The notes: generated by a model not told the origin, from the sequence alone. Positions 1 to 10,300 are shown, counted from the first letter of the stretch. The stretch: DNA of 64,000 nt from Cytophagaceae bacterium (GCA_021151805.1 JAGKWN010000002.1:32156-96155), one strand, 5' to 3'. Translations and numbers: made by a program.

Positions 1-1
1 A

Positions 2-526
2 GGTGTGTCGATTGGAGAAGGCTGCGGAACATTAATCCTGTCAACAGAAGTAGAAGATGATGCCGTTGAAATTGCAGCAGTGACTTCATCCAACGATGCA
101 AATCATTTATCCGGACCTTCAAGAACCGGTGATGGCTTGTCGAACGCAATTGAATGGGCAATGCAGGAAGCGCAGCTGCAAGCGAAGGATATCGATATTA
201 TTTCAGCACACGGAACAGCTACCATGTATAACGATGAAATGGAATCGCTGGCTTTTCAAACGGCAGGGGTAACAGATGCGCTTGTATTTAGCATTAAAGG
301 GAATATCGGACATACCTTGGGAGCGGCAGGCATCATTGAAACAGCATTTCTGGCGCATTGTTTAAAAAACAATTCAGGTATTCCTTCTCTTGGTTTTGAA
401 AAGCAGGGAACAAGTGTAGCGTTGAATGTATGTACGGAATTAAATCACAACAAAGAACTGAAGATTGGTTTGAAAACAGCTTCAGGTTTCGGCGGCGGAA
501 ATTCAGCTCTAATTTTAAAAAAGTAA
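2..526 (+). CDS. beta-ketoacyl-ACP synthase, C-terminal part (cut by window edge)
   Basis: Only the C-terminal half of a condensing enzyme is present; the reading frame is open from base 2 and the apparent GTG at 5 is an internal valine. The conserved GEG turn, an HGTAT motif with the first catalytic His and a K-GNIGHTLGAAG block with the second His are all visible, followed by the SGFGGGNS C-terminus typical of FabF-type enzymes. The active-site Cys would lie upstream of the window. It is followed by one base and then the next gene, so it belongs to the pigment operon. By context it would extend the polyene chain of a flexirubin-type pigment. Confidence 0.9.
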   Translation, partial: GVSIGEGCGTLILSTEVEDDAVEIAAVTSSNDANHLSGPSRTGDGLSNAIEWAMQEAQLQAKDIDIISAHGTATMYNDEMESLAFQTAGVTDALVFSIKGNIGHTLGAAGIIETAFLAHCLKNNSGIPSLGFEKQGTSVALNVCTELNHNKELKIGLKTASGFGGGNSALILKK

Positions 527-527
527 A

Positions 528-1157
528 ATGACGAATATCATCTCTCGCTTTTGCCGGATTAAAAAAGTGTCTTCAACAGATACACATATCTTTATTCGTA
601 CTAATGATGGGGAGGAGTCTGTGGATTCAGACTGGACGTCTGTTTATAAGCACGTTGGACTGGATTATCCCAAGTTCTTCAAAATGGATGATCTGTCTAA
701 ATATGGAATTCTGGCTGCAGATTACCTTTTTAAAGGTTATAACTGGAAGGAAGGATATGCGGATACAGATATTGGAATAATCCTTTCAAATGCCTCCGGA
801 TCCTTGGATACCGATGTTGATTTTAATAAAACTATCAACAATAAGGAGCTTTTTTTCCCTAGTCCTGCTATATTTGTATATACGCTTTCAAACATCGTAA
901 TGGGTGAAATCTGTATACGGCATAAAATTAAAGGCGAGAACATGTTTCTGCTTTCAGAAACGCTTCCAGCTGAACAATTAACGAATTATGCTGTTCATTT
1001 ACTAGAAGTTAAAAATACCCGTGCTGTAGTCGTTGGCTGGACAGAATATAAAGACGGAGTTCCGGATGTTTTACTGATGTACGTTGAAAAACAGGATTCA
1101 CCAGTAAAAGAAGCTACGGAACTCTCATCAACGCAAATAGAATTACTATATCGATAA
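528..1157 (+). CDS. ketosynthase-like protein without catalytic residues
   Basis: This 209-residue protein resembles the N-terminal half of a ketosynthase fold: a PSPAIFVYTLSNIVMGEI block followed by an IKGEN strand-turn occurs where ketosynthases have their substrate tunnel and nucleophile elbow. No TACSS nucleophile and no HGT motif are visible, so it cannot condense on its own. Proteins of this kind (beta-ketoacyl synthase N-terminal-like) are common in aryl-polyene and flexirubin clusters, where they probably pair with an active ketosynthase or scaffold the ACP. It is tightly packed, one base after the upstream stop and one base before the ACP gene. Confidence 0.7.
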   Translation: MTNIISRFCRIKKVSSTDTHIFIRTNDGEESVDSDWTSVYKHVGLDYPKFFKMDDLSKYGILAADYLFKGYNWKEGYADTDIGIILSNASGSLDTDVDFNKTINNKELFFPSPAIFVYTLSNIVMGEICIRHKIKGENMFLLSETLPAEQLTNYAVHLLEVKNTRAVVVGWTEYKDGVPDVLLMYVEKQDSPVKEATELSSTQIELLYR

Positions 1158-1158
1158 T

Positions 1159-1428
1159 ATGGACCAATTGATTACCGAATTAAAAAAAGAAATAATTTCA
1201 CAACTCAACCTTCAGGATATTACCCCTGAAGATATTAAAGATAATGCGCCTTTGTTCGTTGATGGATTGGGGCTTGATTCTATTGATGTTTTAGAACTGA
1301 TCGTTTTGCTTCAGAAAAAATATGGTATCAAAGTGAATGGTGCTGAAGAGGGTAAAACGGTATTTTTTTCGGTGAAGTCCATGGCTGATTTTATTACCTC
1401 AAAACAGCAGCAACAGCAACAACAATAA
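1159..1428 (+). CDS. acyl carrier protein of the pigment operon
   Basis: An 89-residue acyl carrier protein. The phosphopantetheine attachment site is the GLGLDSIDVLEL motif, with Ser41 as the likely modified residue, placed between the expected helices of a four-helix ACP fold. It should carry the growing polyene chain as a thioester for the flanking ketosynthases. The C-terminus ends in seven consecutive Gln from CAG/CAA repeats, which is odd for an ACP and may be a slippage-prone tract. The gene lies between the KS-like gene and a complete ketosynthase gene, seven bases before the latter. Confidence 0.92.
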   Translation: MDQLITELKKEIISQLNLQDITPEDIKDNAPLFVDGLGLDSIDVLELIVLLQKKYGIKVNGAEEGKTVFFSVKSMADFITSKQQQQQQQ

Positions 1429-1435
1429 ATAGTAG

Positions 1436-2644
1436 ATGTCCGGCAAGGTATTGATCACAGGTATTGGTTCTGTTTCTTCGATCGGACTTTCGATTCAGGA
1501 ATTGACCGATTCCATTATGCGATCTGCTACCGGTGTGTCGCATACCAGCAGACTTGATTCTATTCTTGCACGCACATTGCCAACGGCACAGATCCAACTG
1601 AGTGATCAGGAATTGAAAGACCTGCTTCCCGGTTTACCGGCAGAGCAGGTGTATTCAAGAACTGCGTTGCTGGGCATGATCGCTTCTAAGGAAGCCGTAA
1701 CAATGGCCGGCCTTACAGTAAAAGAACTGCAGGCAGCAGCGGTGGTGCACTCCACAAGTGCTGGTGGTATGGATAAAGGTGAACTGTTTTATGCAGATTA
1801 CTTAACTGATCCTTCCAAGGGAGATATAAATTACGCACGCACGCACGATTGCGGTGATTCTGCCGAACAGATCGCAGCGCTGCTCCATATTCAACGTTAC
1901 ATTACATCCATCAGTACAGCCTGTTCTTCGGCTGCCAATGCTATGATTCATGCGGCACGACTGATTAAGTCAGGCATGTGTGACGTGGTGATTGCCGGCG
2001 GCTCAGATGCGATCTGTAAGTTTACCGTAAATGGTTTTAATTCCCTGATGATTTTGTCTGACGAATTCTGTCAGCCGTTTGATAAAAACAGAAAAGGCCT
2101 GAACCTGGGCGAAGCTGCCGGTTACTTTGTATTGGAATCAGAAGCTTCTGTTGCACGCAGAGGCGTAAAGCCTTTGGCAGTATTATCCGGTTATGGCAAT
2201 GCCTGTGATGCTTACCACCAGACGGCTTCATCGCCCAATGGGGAAGGAGCGTATCTTGCTATGACCCAAGCGATCAAAGTGAGTGGTGTGGCACCAGAAG
2301 AAATTGATTACATCAATGCACATGGTACCGGTACACAGAATAATGATCTTTCTGAAAGTGTAGCCTTAAAACGTATTTTTGATGCCTTGCCTCCGGTGAG
2401 CTCAACCAAAGCAATGACAGGCCATACGCTGGCAGCAGCAGGTGGTATTGAAGCGGTAATGTCGGTGCTGGCTATACAGAACGGATGGATCTTCCCGAAT
2501 AAAAACTTTAAAGAACCAATTGAAGAAACAGGGATCATTCCTGTTACAGAGCTTCAAACGAATAAAAAGATCCGCCATATTTTATCAAACTCGTTTGGTT
2601 TCGGCGGCAATAATTCATCATTACTGATTTCAGCATGCAGCTAA
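1436..2644 (+). CDS. beta-ketoacyl-ACP synthase (FabF-like)
   Basis: A full-length 402-residue condensing enzyme. The active-site Cys163 sits in STACSSAAN, the catalytic histidines are His296 in HGTGTQNND and His330 in MTGHTLAAAGG with the conserved Lys five residues before it, and the protein ends with SFGFGGNNSS. It should perform decarboxylative chain extension on ACP-bound intermediates in the cytosol. It starts seven bases after the ACP stop and overlaps the next KS-like gene by 10 bases, so the two are probably translationally coupled, as are ketosynthase and chain-length-factor pairs in type II polyketide systems. Confidence 0.93.
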   Translation: MSGKVLITGIGSVSSIGLSIQELTDSIMRSATGVSHTSRLDSILARTLPTAQIQLSDQELKDLLPGLPAEQVYSRTALLGMIASKEAVTMAGLTVKELQAAAVVHSTSAGGMDKGELFYADYLTDPSKGDINYARTHDCGDSAEQIAALLHIQRYITSISTACSSAANAMIHAARLIKSGMCDVVIAGGSDAICKFTVNGFNSLMILSDEFCQPFDKNRKGLNLGEAAGYFVLESEASVARRGVKPLAVLSGYGNACDAYHQTASSPNGEGAYLAMTQAIKVSGVAPEEIDYINAHGTGTQNNDLSESVALKRIFDALPPVSSTKAMTGHTLAAAGGIEAVMSVLAIQNGWIFPNKNFKEPIEETGIIPVTELQTNKKIRHILSNSFGFGGNNSSLLISACS

Positions 2645-3699
2645 GGAATATTTATATCAATGGCTTGTCTGCTGTATCTGCACAGCATACCGTAGATGAA
2701 ACATTTCTGCAGGGCAACATTGCCGATTCCTCTGCTGATTACAGAAAAGCCATTGAGCCGGAATATAAACAATACCTGAATCCAACGGCGAGCAGACGTT
2801 TCAGTAAGCTGATCAAAATGTCGCTGGTTGCTGCTCAGAAAAGTATTGCTATGGCTGAAGGTGTAATGCCTGAAGCAATCATTACCGGTACCGGGCTGGG
2901 CTGTCTGGAAGACACGGAAAAGTTTTTACGTTCATTGATTGAGAACAACGAATCCATATTGTCGCCAACAGCATTTATTCAATCTACGCATAATACCATC
3001 AGCGGACAGATCGCGATGATGATCACCTGCTACCATCCGAATTATACCTATTCAAACAGATACTTTTCTTTTGAATCGTCTCTGCTGGATGGCGTACTAA
3101 TGTTGCAGGACAACAGCTGCAAAAATATTCTGGTAAATGCTGCTGATGAAGTAATTCCTGTTACAAACACAGTACTGAAACGGCTGGACCTTTGGGATCG
3201 CGGCGAAGCAATAGCAGGTATTGATTCTGTTCCCGTGCAAATGGGAGAAGGTGTGGTAAGCATGGTGCTTTCAACAGAAAAGACAGCATCATCCATGGCA
3301 GTGATCAAGGCGCTGGATCTGATCTATATTTTACCGGAAGAAAAAAACATCACGGATATATTTACTGAATTTTTACAATCTTCTTCACTGAAGGTGTCGG
3401 ATATTGATGTCGTTTTATTAGGTATGAACGGCGATGCGGAGAGTGATGCGCAGTATGAGCCGGTACGTACATTATTTGAGTCATCTACCCAGCTTGTATA
3501 CAAACATTTGTTCGGGGAATCCTTTACAGCCTCTGCACATGCTTATTGGCTGGCAGCACAGGCACTGCATAAAAAGCAACTACCTTCGTCTTGTATCCTT
3601 ACAGATAAAGGCCACAAAGAACCTAAAAGAATTATCATATACAACCAGTTTCGCGGTAAGTATCATTCTTTCTGTTTGTTGACCGATGTGGAAATATAA
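2635..3699 (+). CDS. chain-length-factor-like ketosynthase homologue
   Basis: A 354-residue ketosynthase-fold protein overlapping the active ketosynthase gene by 10 bases. It has a recognisable N-terminal KS region (GTGLGCLEDTEKFL and SPTAFIQSTHNTISGQIA), but the nucleophile elbow reads NRYFSFESSLLDG, so the active Cys is absent; no HGTGT motif is visible. The arrangement matches KS/CLF heterodimers of aryl-polyene clusters, in which the inactive subunit sets the chain length. The role is inferred from position and the lost Cys; the C-terminal third is divergent. Confidence 0.75.
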   Translation: MQLRNIYINGLSAVSAQHTVDETFLQGNIADSSADYRKAIEPEYKQYLNPTASRRFSKLIKMSLVAAQKSIAMAEGVMPEAIITGTGLGCLEDTEKFLRSLIENNESILSPTAFIQSTHNTISGQIAMMITCYHPNYTYSNRYFSFESSLLDGVLMLQDNSCKNILVNAADEVIPVTNTVLKRLDLWDRGEAIAGIDSVPVQMGEGVVSMVLSTEKTASSMAVIKALDLIYILPEEKNITDIFTEFLQSSSLKVSDIDVVLLGMNGDAESDAQYEPVRTLFESSTQLVYKHLFGESFTASAHAYWLAAQALHKKQLPSSCILTDKGHKEPKRIIIYNQFRGKYHSFCLLTDVEI

Positions 3700-4450
3700 G
3701 ACCATACGCGCTGTTTTTACAGGCCTCTTTGTGCTGAGTGTTTTCCTGGTTGCCTATTTACACATAACATCTGTTTGGCCAAAGGTATTTCTCGTGAGCC
3801 TTATCTGCGTATGGTTTACCTATATAATCGTGGGCGTGTTTCGCATGCGTGCGCAGGTTTTTCTGCCTTCGGTTTGTTCCTTAGCCATACCGGGCAAAAA
3901 AAACATTCTACTCACTTTTGATGATGGTCCGCATCCGCAGATTACACCGCTGATTTTAGATACCCTGGCTGCACATAAGGCTAAAGCTGTTTTTTTTTGT
4001 ATCGGTAAGAAACTGGCGTTGTATCCGCAGCTTGCAGCACGCATGGTGGCAGAAGGGCATATCATTGCCAATCACAGTTACAATCATTCAAATCTGATCG
4101 GTATGTATTCAACACAACGCGTGGTAGAAGAGATCCGGCAGACAGAAGCGGAGATAGAACGTATCACACCTTCCTTAAAATTATACCGCCCGCCTTTTGG
4201 TGTTACCAATCCCAATATTGCCAAAGCTACAAGTGCATTAAACATGAAGGTGATCGGCTGGAACACCCGTTCTTTTGATACGGTAAGTCGTTCGGGAGAA
4301 AAGGTACTGTCTCGCATTACAGCAAACTTAAAAAACGGGGATATTATTTTATTTCACGATACGCAGGAAGTAACGTCAACGATTCTGGCAGATTTTTTGT
4401 TATTTGTCCGTAATAAAGGATTTACGTTTGATATAGATAGTTTAAAATAA
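3686..4450 (+). CDS. polysaccharide deacetylase (NodB-like, CE4)
   Basis: A 254-residue protein with two N-terminal hydrophobic segments (about residues 8-50) followed by a NodB homology domain. The metal and catalytic motifs are present: LTFDDGPHP with the catalytic and metal Asp, HSYNH with both metal histidines, a YRPPFG arginine motif and a LFHD C-terminal His. It should be a membrane-anchored, metal-dependent de-N- or O-acetylase facing the periplasm. It overlaps the upstream gene by 14 bases, so it is part of the pigment operon; its substrate there is unknown, possibly an acylated pigment or glycolipid intermediate. Confidence 0.88.
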   Translation: MWKYKTIRAVFTGLFVLSVFLVAYLHITSVWPKVFLVSLICVWFTYIIVGVFRMRAQVFLPSVCSLAIPGKKNILLTFDDGPHPQITPLILDTLAAHKAKAVFFCIGKKLALYPQLAARMVAEGHIIANHSYNHSNLIGMYSTQRVVEEIRQTEAEIERITPSLKLYRPPFGVTNPNIAKATSALNMKVIGWNTRSFDTVSRSGEKVLSRITANLKNGDIILFHDTQEVTSTILADFLLFVRNKGFTFDIDSLK

Positions 4451-4466
4451 TAAGAAATAAATTTCA

Positions 4467-5108
4467 ATGAATAAATTCATAGGTATTGTTTGTCTGGTAT
4501 TGGTTGCTGTGTCTACTTCTTTTGTATTGGATTCGGATCCGTACGTAGCCATGAAAGATGTGGCGGGTTTTAAAACAAAACTGAACCAGAAAAATCAAAC
4601 GATCACATCCATGAAATGTGATTTCACCCAGGAGAAAAGCCTTTCATTCATGGCGCAGAAAGTCATATCCAAAGGGAATATGAAATTTAAAAAGCCGGAT
4701 ATGATGAAGCTGGAATATACCACACCGTTTCAATACATCATGTCTTTGTATAAGGGCAAGGTAGTTATTAAAGATAACGGCAAAGTAAATAAATACGATG
4801 CCAAATCGAACAAGCTGTTCAAGTATGTAAATGATCTTATGATCAATGCGGTGCAGGGCAATGTACTCGACAGTAAAGAGTTTGCAATTGTATTCAAGGA
4901 GAACAGTAAATTCTTCTTAATGGAAATGACTCCGGTAGATGCTGCAATGAAGGAATATGTGAATAAGGTAAATGTTTATGTCTCTAAAACAGATTTTGGA
5001 GTAGTAAAAGTAGAAATGACTGAAAAATCCGGGGATTATACGTTAATTTCGTTTATTAACCGTGTTTATAATACTCCAATCAAGGATGAAGAATTTGTTG
5101 TTCAATAA
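4467..5108 (+). CDS. LolA-like outer-membrane lipoprotein carrier
   Basis: A 213-residue periplasmic protein with an N-terminal signal segment (about residues 1-20) and a LolA-like fold signature: MKCDFTQEKSLSFMAQKVISKGNMKFKKPDMMKLEY, shown here in full only as a landmark in residues 50-85, is the typical F-Q-K-S...G-x-l-f-kPd-lrWeY pattern, followed by a YKGKVVIKDNG strand. In aryl-polyene and flexirubin clusters a LolA-like protein is thought to shuttle the hydrophobic pigment or lipid across the periplasm. It starts 16 bases after the deacetylase, and the next gene begins inside its 3' end. Confidence 0.82.
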   Translation: MNKFIGIVCLVLVAVSTSFVLDSDPYVAMKDVAGFKTKLNQKNQTITSMKCDFTQEKSLSFMAQKVISKGNMKFKKPDMMKLEYTTPFQYIMSLYKGKVVIKDNGKVNKYDAKSNKLFKYVNDLMINAVQGNVLDSKEFAIVFKENSKFFLMEMTPVDAAMKEYVNKVNVYVSKTDFGVVKVEMTEKSGDYTLISFINRVYNTPIKDEEFVVQ

Positions 5109-5739
5109 ACTGATTTATGGTGTAGTAATATTCATCCTGCTGGCGTCATGCTCCAGACATACTTTTAAAAAAGCTTCTGTTGAAAGTGCTTCTCCTGACA
5201 CCATCACGACAGCCTTTTTTCAATCCGATTCCATTTATTATTTTAAAACAAATGTTCGCACGTATGGCAAGGAACTCAGCGGCATCCTGGCTATTAAGCA
5301 GCAGCATGCCGATACATTAAAAGTATCCTTTTTTACTGAAATGGGTGTTTCTTTTTTTGATGCACTCGTGATGCACGATTCCTATCAACTCATCAGGTGT
5401 ATTCCACAGCTTGATTCTAAAGCAGTTATGGGTACAATCATTGAAGATATCCGTTGGGTTGTTTTATTTAACCGTCTGCAGCTACGGAATGCCATGCGCA
5501 TGCAATACCGGTCTACAGGGAAATTGGTACGGTTTGATTACGGAAATGAGTTTATATTTGCAGAACTGACCGAAGATAATATTCCCTTAAAAATATCTTA
5601 TGCGTATGGTTCGAAATTTAAGAGTAAATTTGAGGTTAGTTACGGGATGTTTGACAAACAATTGCCAGCAAGGGTAGTTGTGGAACATCACAATTTTAAT
5701 ATGAAAATTGAATTAACCGCAATTTCATTTGAACAATAA
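5086..5739 (+). CDS. lipoprotein of the pigment operon
   Basis: A 217-residue lipoprotein. The ATG at 5086 is chosen because it gives MKNLLFNKLIYGVV followed by a lipobox (LLASC), with the Cys as the lipidated residue; a GTG at 5062 would put nine extra residues before the signal peptide. The start lies inside the 3' end of the LolA-like gene, a 23-base overlap. The mature part is predicted beta-rich, with several aromatic strands, resembling LolB-like acceptors in pairing with a LolA, but no family is recognised with certainty. It may receive the pigment at the outer membrane. Confidence 0.75.
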   Translation: MKNLLFNKLIYGVVIFILLASCSRHTFKKASVESASPDTITTAFFQSDSIYYFKTNVRTYGKELSGILAIKQQHADTLKVSFFTEMGVSFFDALVMHDSYQLIRCIPQLDSKAVMGTIIEDIRWVVLFNRLQLRNAMRMQYRSTGKLVRFDYGNEFIFAELTEDNIPLKISYAYGSKFKSKFEVSYGMFDKQLPARVVVEHHNFNMKIELTAISFEQ

Positions 5740-6110
5740 TGTTGGTAGATCATTTATATAGCATTGAACAAACCACATGGGAGCAATCCATCATTCGCTC
5801 CAGACTGTTGGTAAATGCTGCACATCCTGTTTTCAAGGGGCATTTTCCCGATGTTCCGGTTTTACCGGGTGTTTGCATGATTCAATGTGTGAAAGAATTA
5901 ATTGAAACATCCCTGCAGGTTAAATCATCGATCGATAAAGCAGATATGATCAAATTTCTGTCTATGCTGAATCCTGTGGAGTCAAATGTGATAGATGCAG
6001 AAATTGTGATCAGGGAAAGAACGGAAACGGGACTTGTGTTCCAGGCCAGTTTGAAAAATGCTGACCGTTTTCTTTTAAAATATTCAGGCAGCTTATTGTT
6101 CGTACAATAA
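5739..6110 (+). CDS. FabZ/ApeI-like hotdog dehydratase homologue
   Basis: A 123-residue hotdog-fold protein with the FabA/FabZ signature HPVFKGHFPDVPVLPGV. His35 matches the catalytic His, but the residue 14 positions further on, Glu in FabZ, is Gln49 here (PGVCMIQCVKE). Either it is a divergent dehydratase using another acid, as seen in aryl-polyene dehydratase homologues, or it is a binding protein or thioesterase-like relative. Its ATG overlaps the upstream stop by one base (TAATG), indicating translational coupling. In the pathway it would remove water after ketoreduction to create the conjugated double bonds. Confidence 0.82.
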   Translation: MLVDHLYSIEQTTWEQSIIRSRLLVNAAHPVFKGHFPDVPVLPGVCMIQCVKELIETSLQVKSSIDKADMIKFLSMLNPVESNVIDAEIVIRERTETGLVFQASLKNADRFLLKYSGSLLFVQ

Positions 6111-6111
6111 T

Positions 6112-7308
6112 ATGGAGCATACTACACTACATCATAAGTTTATACATCATAAATGTTGCGTGCTGATACCAACATACAACAATGGCGGCTCCATTAAAGA
6201 AGTTGTGCAGGATGTACTGCAATATACATCCAATATTGTCATTGTAAACGATGGTTCTTCTGATCAGACAAAAGCAATTTTAGCAGAATTCCCTCAACTG
6301 CTGGTTGTACACCACGAGCGTAATAAAGGTAAAGGTATGGCACTGCGCACGGGCTTTAAAGCTGCCTTTGCGCATGGATATAAATATGCGATTTCCATTG
6401 ATTCAGACGGACAGCATTATCCGGACGATCTACATCTGTTCATTGATCAGATAGAAGTACACCCGAATGCCATCATCATCGGAGCACGCAACATGGATCA
6501 GCCGGGTATCCCTTCTAAAAGCAGCATGGGTAATCGGGCATCCAGTTTTTGGTTCTGGGTGGTTACAGGCATCCGTTTATCCGACACGCAATCAGGCTAT
6601 CGATTGTATCCGTTGGTACCTATTAATTCTATTTATTTTATTACCCGTAAATACGAATTTGAAATTGAGGTAATGGTACGTTCGTTCTGGAAAGGCGTGG
6701 ATGTCTTATCCATTCCGATCAAGGTATTTTATCCGCCAACGGAAGAACGTGTCACGCATTTCAGACCCTTTAAAGATGTTACCCGCATTACGTTGCTGAA
6801 TATTGTTTTTGTTTTACTGTCAGTATTCTGGTTTCATCCGCTGCGTTTCATCAAGAACTTTTCTTTTAAGGAAAGTAAAAAAAAAATCTATGACCATACG
6901 ATAGGCAGTCCGGATTCGGCATTGAAGAAATCAATGTCCATGGGCTTTGGCGTGTTTATGGGTATCACTCCATTTTGGGGATACCAGATCTGGCTTGCTA
7001 TTGGGGTGGCACATCTTTTAAAACTGAATAAGGTAATTGTTGCGATCTTTTCCAATATCAGTATTCCGCCGTTCATTCCATTTATATTGTATGGCAGTTA
7101 TTACATGGGTGCTACCTTATTGAATCAGCCGGCAGATCTGGTTTTTTCAGCAGACATCAATCTGGATGATGTGTGGAATTATTTGTACCAATATATTTTT
7201 GGAAGTTTTGTACTGGCAACGATCATGGGCGTGTTTGTATTTGCCGTTTCGTATGCTATGTTTTTTCTTTCAGATCGTATCAAAAAGGATATCGCTTTAA
7301 ATAAATAA
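6112..7308 (+). CDS. GT2 glycosyltransferase fused to DUF2062
   Basis: A 398-residue membrane protein. Residues about 15-235 form a family 2 glycosyltransferase domain of the dolichyl-phosphate-mannose-synthase type: CVLIPTYNN, IVNDGSSDQT, the SIDSDGQH metal-binding motif and the SDTQSGYRLY block. The C-terminal part (about 260-398) is a DUF2062 membrane domain with MGITPFWGYQIWLAIGVAHLL and three hydrophobic segments. Such fusions occur in flexirubin and aryl-polyene clusters; the enzyme may transfer a sugar to a lipid or pigment intermediate at the inner membrane. It lies one base after the dehydratase-like gene. Confidence 0.9.
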   Translation: MEHTTLHHKFIHHKCCVLIPTYNNGGSIKEVVQDVLQYTSNIVIVNDGSSDQTKAILAEFPQLLVVHHERNKGKGMALRTGFKAAFAHGYKYAISIDSDGQHYPDDLHLFIDQIEVHPNAIIIGARNMDQPGIPSKSSMGNRASSFWFWVVTGIRLSDTQSGYRLYPLVPINSIYFITRKYEFEIEVMVRSFWKGVDVLSIPIKVFYPPTEERVTHFRPFKDVTRITLLNIVFVLLSVFWFHPLRFIKNFSFKESKKKIYDHTIGSPDSALKKSMSMGFGVFMGITPFWGYQIWLAIGVAHLLKLNKVIVAIFSNISIPPFIPFILYGSYYMGATLLNQPADLVFSADINLDDVWNYLYQYIFGSFVLATIMGVFVFAVSYAMFFLSDRIKKDIALNK

Positions 7309-7309
7309 T

Positions 7310-10300
7310 ATGAGTAGGATTGTTGTGTTCTTTTACGAATTCTTTAAAGCAAAGAAAGCGTTGTTTTATGTTGTTTTGCTCAGCTTATTTTTGGTGTTCG
7401 GATATTTTGCTTCCCGGATTACCCTGCAGGAAGATATTACCAAAATGATTCCGGATGACAAAACAACTAAAGATTACAAAACGGCCATACAGGAAATCCG
7501 CATTCTGGATAAGATCATTGTTAGTATCTCTGCAGACTCGGCTGGCATGGAAGACTCGCTTATTGCCTGTGCTGAACAATTCGTACAAAAAGTAAATGAT
7601 CAACCTGCTTCGGCATCATTGATTTCAGAAGTACGCTTTAAGATTGAAGAAGACCGTTTGGCGGGTGTATATAATCTTTTATACAACAATCTGCCCGTAT
7701 ACCTGGCACCGGAAGATTACAAAAGAATAGATAGCATTACTACGGATTCGGCTATTGCAGAGTCTGTGCAGCGTGGGTATCACAAATTGATTTCACCGGC
7801 AAGCTTTGTATTAAAAGAATTTGTATTAAAAGATCCTTTATCCATTTCTGCATCAGCACTTGGGAAATTACAGGGCATGCAGGCAGAAGATAGTTATGAA
7901 TTATACAATGGCTGTATTTTCAGAAAGGATAGAAAGACACTGGTTATTTTTTTAACGCCTACACATCCGGCGAATAAAACAGGTTTAAATGGTCCGCTGA
8001 TTGATTTACTGAATACGGCAAGAGATTCTTCTGAAGCACAGTTTACGACATTCAATGTAGATTATTTTGGCGCAGCTGCTGTTGCCGTATCAAATGCAAG
8101 ACAGATCGAGAGAGATATCAAGGTTATTGCAACGGCAGCTCTGGTATTGATACTGGTGTTTTTATACATCTTCTACAGAAGCTGGTCCTTACCGATTTTA
8201 ATGCTATCACCGATTGCATTTGGTGGAATCTTTTCGTTGAGCATGGTGTATTTTATCCAGGGATCCATATCGGCTATAGCCATTGGAGCAGGTTCCGTAA
8301 TTATAGGTATAGCACTTGATTATTCGTTCCATGTGTTTGCCCATTACAAACATACACGATCCATTCATGCTGTGGTAAATGATATTGCTACACCTATGAT
8401 GATTGGCAGTATATCTACTGTAGGCGCTTTCTTTAGTTTGCTGTATGTACATTCGGATATATTGAGTGATTTTGGGTTGTTTGCAGGCTTGTGCTTAATA
8501 GGTGCTTCACTGTTTTCACTATTGTTCCTGCCGCATTTAATAGAAACGTTTAATCCCGTAAAAGCTTCGGATGATGAACATACTGCCGAACCAGCCATCA
8601 TGAAATTCATTCATATAAAACCGGAGATGAGTAAATGGTTTGTCATAATTGTAGGGATACTTACAGCAGTATTTGTTTATTTCTCAAACCGGGTTTCGTT
8701 TGATAGTGACTTGTCAAAGATCAATTACATGTCTGAAGAACTAAAGGCTGCAGAGAATAAACTATACCAGAATGATACCTCTGCCGGCAAAAGCATCTTC
8801 ATGATCTTTAAAGGGAAAACGATTTCTGATGCACTTTATAAAAATGAAGAAGCATTGGTGATTATTGATTCACTGAAGAAGAAAGAACTTGTACATCGTT
8901 ATGCCGGTATCTCGGCACTATTGCCATCCGATTCGATACAAAAGCAACGCATCGCTTTATGGCATGCATACTGGACACCGGAGAAGATAGCCCGTATTGA
9001 GCAATCCGTTTCAAAACATGCGGTAGCACTGGGCTTCAAGGCGGAAGCATTCAATCCGTTTTTTGAATTGCTGAAAAAACAGTATGCGCCGATGAATGAG
9101 GAAGACAAAACATTTATGAAGGATGTTTTTCTGAAAGATTATATACAGTCGGATAGCAATGGAGTAGCGGTATTGGCCAGCATGCGTTTACCACTTACCG
9201 TAACAAGCGATATTTATAAACCCTTTGAACGTGTAGAGGGGCTGACCATATTAGACAGACAACTTTTCTATAATAAGTTTTTATTGATTGTTAAAGATGA
9301 TTTTAACCAGATCCTCTTATCATCCTCTCTATTGGTCTTTGCCATCCTCTTGATCTCTTATGGAAGAATAGAGCTGTCGCTGATTTCGTTCTTGCCAATG
9401 GTAATAAGCTGGTTCTGGATCCTTGGGTTGATGGGTATATTTGATATTCATTTCAATATTGTCAATATCATCATCTCTACCTTTGTATTTGGATTGGGCG
9501 ACGATTACTCTATCTTCTCAACCGATGGATTACAGAAAAAGTATGCTGAAGGGAAAGACAATCTTTCTTCCTATAAAATATCTATTTTCCTTTCTGCCTT
9601 TACAACCATTGTTGCCATGGGTGCGCTTATCTTCGCGAAACACCCGGCCTTAAGATCCATTGCGCTGATTTCTATCATAGGTATTACCTGCGTTGTAATT
9701 ATATCTTATACCATCATTCCATTATTGTTCAGATGGATGATTACGAACCGCACGGAACAAGGAAAAGCACCACTGACACTTTTATTGCTTGTACGCTTAT
9801 TGTTAATCATCGTGTGGCAGATTGTAATTCTGGTATTCTTATCCCTGGTAAGAATTATTTGTATTGTCGGTTCATTTTCAGGAAAGCAAAGCAGTCGCAG
9901 ATTCTATAAGACAATTGTTTGTTACGCATCAAAATGTGTGCTCTTCTTTTCATTCTTCCTTTCCAAAAAAATACCTGCACTGCCGGTTGATCTATCTAAA
10001 AGGCCGTTGTTCATTATAGTTGGTAGTAATTCAGTTTTGGACTACCTGGTTTTATTATCCCTGCATCCGCGCATTGTACTTATTTCTTCAAAAAACAAAA
10101 GTACAGGCTGGCTGAAAAGTATTATGATATTCATGTCGGATATCTATAACGGGGAAGAGCGTGAATCGGGCAGTACAGCTTATTACTTGAATGCTTATAT
10201 TCATGAAGGTTTTTCGCCGGTGTTCATGCTAACAGATCCTGTATTGCAGCAGATCAGTAATGAGACTACTGTTGATGTATTACCTATCCACGTTACCGGT

